Below are positions 61,901 through 64,000 of a DNA stretch of 64,000 nt, in pieces. The stretch is from Nomia melanderi. Lineage: Eukaryota; Arthropoda; Insecta; Hymenoptera; Halictidae. The notes under the pieces are model-generated. The model did no database searches. It had not been told where the DNA came from and saw only the letters and a program-made list of their open reading frames with translations. Each line of letters opens with the position of its first letter. Position 1 is the first letter of the stretch. Where the stretch lies: contig NW_027475143.1 in the NCBI RefSeq assembly GCF_051020985.1, positions 1,302,001 through 1,366,000 of the forward strand. Direction: 5' to 3'. The position numbers were made by a program, and so were the translations under genes.

Positions 61901-64000
61901 CGGTCAGGGTCAAGGAAAAATCCAATATATATCTGGTGATATCTCGGGTGCTATTAGAGATAGCGCAATAAATCAAAGTGAATTATCTGCAGGGGGCACT
62001 GGCGCATGAATCTGAGAAGCGGGACCGACCACGGACCACGAGGGACCGAGAAAACCATCGACACATGGGGCCGGACTGTCAGGGTCATGTAAAAACCCAG
62101 GATGTATCTGATGATATCTCGGGTGCTATTAGAGATAGCGCAATAAATCAAAGAGCATTGTCTGTAGGAGGCCCTGGCTCATGAATCTGTGCAGCGGGAA
62201 CGACCTCGTACCACCAGGGGCCGAGAAAACCGCAGTATCATGGGGCCGGACACTCAGGGTCAGGGAAAAATCCAATATATATCTGGCGATATCTTGGGTG
62301 CTATTAGAGATAGCGCAATAAACCAAAGTGAATTATCTGCAGGAGGCCCCGGCGCATGAATCTGTGCAGCGGGAACGACCTCGAACCACCAGGGGCCGAG
62401 AAAACCACCGTCCCGAGGGGCCGGACACTTAGGGTCAGTGAAAAATCCAATATATATCTGGTGATATCTCGGGTGCTATTACAGATAGCGCAATAAATCA
62501 AAGTGCATTGTCTGTAGGAGGCCCTGGCGCATGAATCTGTGCAGCGGGAACGACCTCGGAACAACGTCGGCAGAGAAAACCACAGTCTCATGGGTTCGGA
62601 CACTCAGGGTCAGGGAAAAATCCAATATATATCTGGTGATATCTTGGGTGCTATTAGAGATAGCGCAATAAACCAAAGTGAATGATCTGCAGGAGGCCCT
62701 GGCGCATGAATCTGTGCAGCGGGAACGACCTCGGACCACCAGGGGCCGAGAAAACCACCGTCCCGAGGGGCCGGACACTTAGGGTCAGTGAAAAATCCAA
62801 TATATATCTGGTGATATCTCGGGTGCTATTACAGATAGCGCAATAAGTCAAAGTGAATTATCTGCAGGAGGCCCTGGCGCATGAATCTGTGCATCGGGAA
62901 CGACCTCGGACCACCAGGGGCCGAGTAAACCACAGTCTCATGGGGCCGGACACTCAGGGTCAGGGTAAAATCCAATATATATCTGGTGATATCTCGAGTG
63001 CTATTACAGATAGCGCAATAAATCAAAGTGCATTGTCTGTAGGAGGCCCTGGCGCATGAATCTGTACAGTGGGAACGTCCTCGGACCACCAGGGGCCGAG
63101 AAAACCACCGTCTCATGGGGCCGGGCACTCAGGGTCAGTGAAAAATCCAATATATATCTGGTGATATCTCGGGTGCTATTACAGATAGCGCAATAAATCA
63201 AAGTGCATTGTCTGTAGGAGGCCCTGGCGCATGAATCTGTGCAGTGGGAACGACCTCGGACCAACATCGGCAGAGAAAACCACAGTCTCATGGGTTCGGA
63301 CACTCAGGGTCAGGGTAAAATCCAATATATATCTGGTGATATCTCGGGTGCTATTACAGATAGCGCAATAAATCAAAGAGCATTGTCTGTAGGAGGCCCT
63401 GGCGCATGAATCTGTGCATCGGGAACGACCTCGGACCACCAGGGTCCGAGAAAATCACAGTCTCATGGGGCCGGACACTCAGGGTCAGGGGAAAATCCAA
63501 TATATATCTGGTGATATCTCGGGTGCTATTAGAGATAGCGCAATAAACCAAAGTGAATTATCTGCAGGAGGCCCTGGCGCATGAAACAGTGCAACGGGAA
63601 CGACCTCGGACCACCAGGGGCCAAGAAAACCACAGTCTCATGGGGCCGGACACTCAGGGTCAGGGAAAAATCCAATATATATCTGGTGATATCTCTGGTG
63701 CTATTACAGATAGCGCAATAAATCAAAGTGCATTGTCCGTAGGAGGCCCTGGCGCACGAATCTGTGCAGCGGGAACGACCTCGGACCACCAGGGACCGAG
63801 AAAACCACCGTCCCGAGGGGCCGGACACTTAGGGTCAGTGAAAAATCCAATATATATCTGGTGATATCTCGGGTGCTATTACAGATAGCGCAATAAGTCA
63901 AAGTGCATTGTCTGTAGGAGGCCCTGGCGCCTGAATCTGTGCAGTGGGAACGACCTCGGACAACCAGGGGACGAGAAAACCACAGTCTCATGGGGCCGGA

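Larger units (their letters stand above)
1..64000. repeat. 175-bp satellite DNA array, 365 complete head-to-tail monomers
   Basis: The conserved word GCGCATGAAT (or a one- or two-base variant) recurs every 175 bp from 51 to 63927 with no interruption or change of orientation. Monomer starts are congruent to 51 modulo 175 up to about 18.9 kb, to 50 from there to about 32.17 kb, and to 52 afterwards, except for a 1-bp excursion at 37.15-37.76 kb and its copy at 58.33-58.94 kb. The best-kept stretches are the first 50 bases (GCGCATGAATCTGTGCAGCG, then CTCGGACCACCAGGGGCCGAG split by rare variants) and bases 95-140 (AATCCAATATATATCTGG, GATATCTCGGGTGCTATTA). Bases 52-90 and 126-175 carry most of the family-diagnostic variation. 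There is no unique sequence anywhere. The array size suggests centromeric or pericentromeric heterochromatin of a eukaryote; this is inference. The family and species are not recognised. Confidence 0.98.
52338..64000. repeat. Long-range higher-order unit, second copy, cut by the window edge
   Basis: The copy follows 32213-42825 with changes only in whole monomers: one monomer lost near 52.35-52.47 kb (offset 20125 to 19950), two gained at about 53590-53940 (20300), five gained at about 54315-55190 (21175), two gained at about 55621-55970 (21525), and two lost near 57.45 kb (back to 21175). From about 57466 to the window end it runs collinear with 36291-42825. In 38101-38700 against 59276-59875 I found one substitution (38411 C, 59586 A). 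Confidence 0.8.
57466..64000. repeat. Collinear 6.5-kb block, copy of 36291-42825 (offset 21175 bp = 121 monomers)
   Basis: This is the longest unbroken duplication in the window. It reproduces the +1/-1 indel pair, the divergent-core units and all CTGGCCAGCGGG monomers of the first copy. A few scattered substitutions were seen, such as CACTCAGGTACAGGG near 60508 against CACTCAGGGTCAGGG near 39333. Confidence 0.85.

Noticed and set aside
1..64000. CRISPR array or bacterial repeat locus
   Set aside because: There is no alternation of short repeats with unique spacers. The full 175 bp is repeated and varies throughout, and no cas or other genes are present.
1..64000. Ribosomal DNA spacer sub-repeats
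   Set aside because: Such sub-repeats usually span a few kilobases between rRNA genes. Here 64 kb contain no rRNA sequence or transcription unit.
52338..64000. The second long-range copy as a pure assembly duplication
   Set aside because: It differs from the first copy by scattered substitutions and by whole-monomer gains and losses at five places, which a simple duplicated contig would not show. Haplotype mixing is not fully excluded and needs read support.
1..64000. Inverted blocks of satellite, tRNA-like genes or structured RNA genes
   Set aside because: All monomers have the same orientation. No tRNA internal-promoter pair or cloverleaf was seen; the dyads are too short for an RNA gene call.

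Overview
The whole 64 kb window is one uninterrupted tandem array of a single satellite DNA family. The monomer is 175 bp, about 53% G+C by hand count on the consensus, and every copy lies head-to-tail in the same orientation. Taking the conserved word GCGCATGAAT as monomer base 1, the window holds a 50-bp partial unit, 365 complete monomers (51-63926) and a 74-bp partial unit. I see no protein-coding gene, RNA gene, transposon, CRISPR array or unique sequence. Open frames of 60-117 codons occur in every monomer on both strands, but they are by-products of the repeat: 175 is not a multiple of 3, and stops recur in each monomer.

An array of this size and regularity, with a monomer of roughly nucleosome length, fits eukaryotic constitutive heterochromatin of centromeric or pericentromeric type. 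The species cannot be told from the sequence and I do not recognise the family. CpG is only mildly depleted in the consensus (about 9 per monomer, observed/expected about 0.74).

Layout. (1) 1-2180: mixed, rather divergent monomers. (2) 2180-18400: a homogenised domain built from a small set of monomer types reused in blocks of 1-2.3 kb, including a four-monomer module P-Q-R-S. (3) 18401-19649: an island of divergent monomers like those at the left edge, carrying a 1-bp deletion. (4) 19650-29790: a second homogenised domain of the same types as (2). (5) 29791-32212: a transition zone mixing left- and right-type monomers. (6) 32213-52337: first copy of a long-range repeat unit of about 20.1 kb. 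(7) 52338-64000: second copy of that unit, running off the window. The two copies are nearly identical over long stretches (one difference in a 600-bp stretch compared base by base) at a final offset of 21175 bp, exactly 121 monomers.

Nearly every internal duplication has an offset that is an exact multiple of 175 bp; exceptions are explained by a few one- or two-base indels. This is the footprint of in-register unequal exchange or conversion. The points of most interest are the 20-21 kb higher-order unit, the near-absence of length drift over 365 monomers, a monomer subtype whose central 45 bp is replaced while both flanks are kept, and two short dyad symmetries about half a monomer apart.
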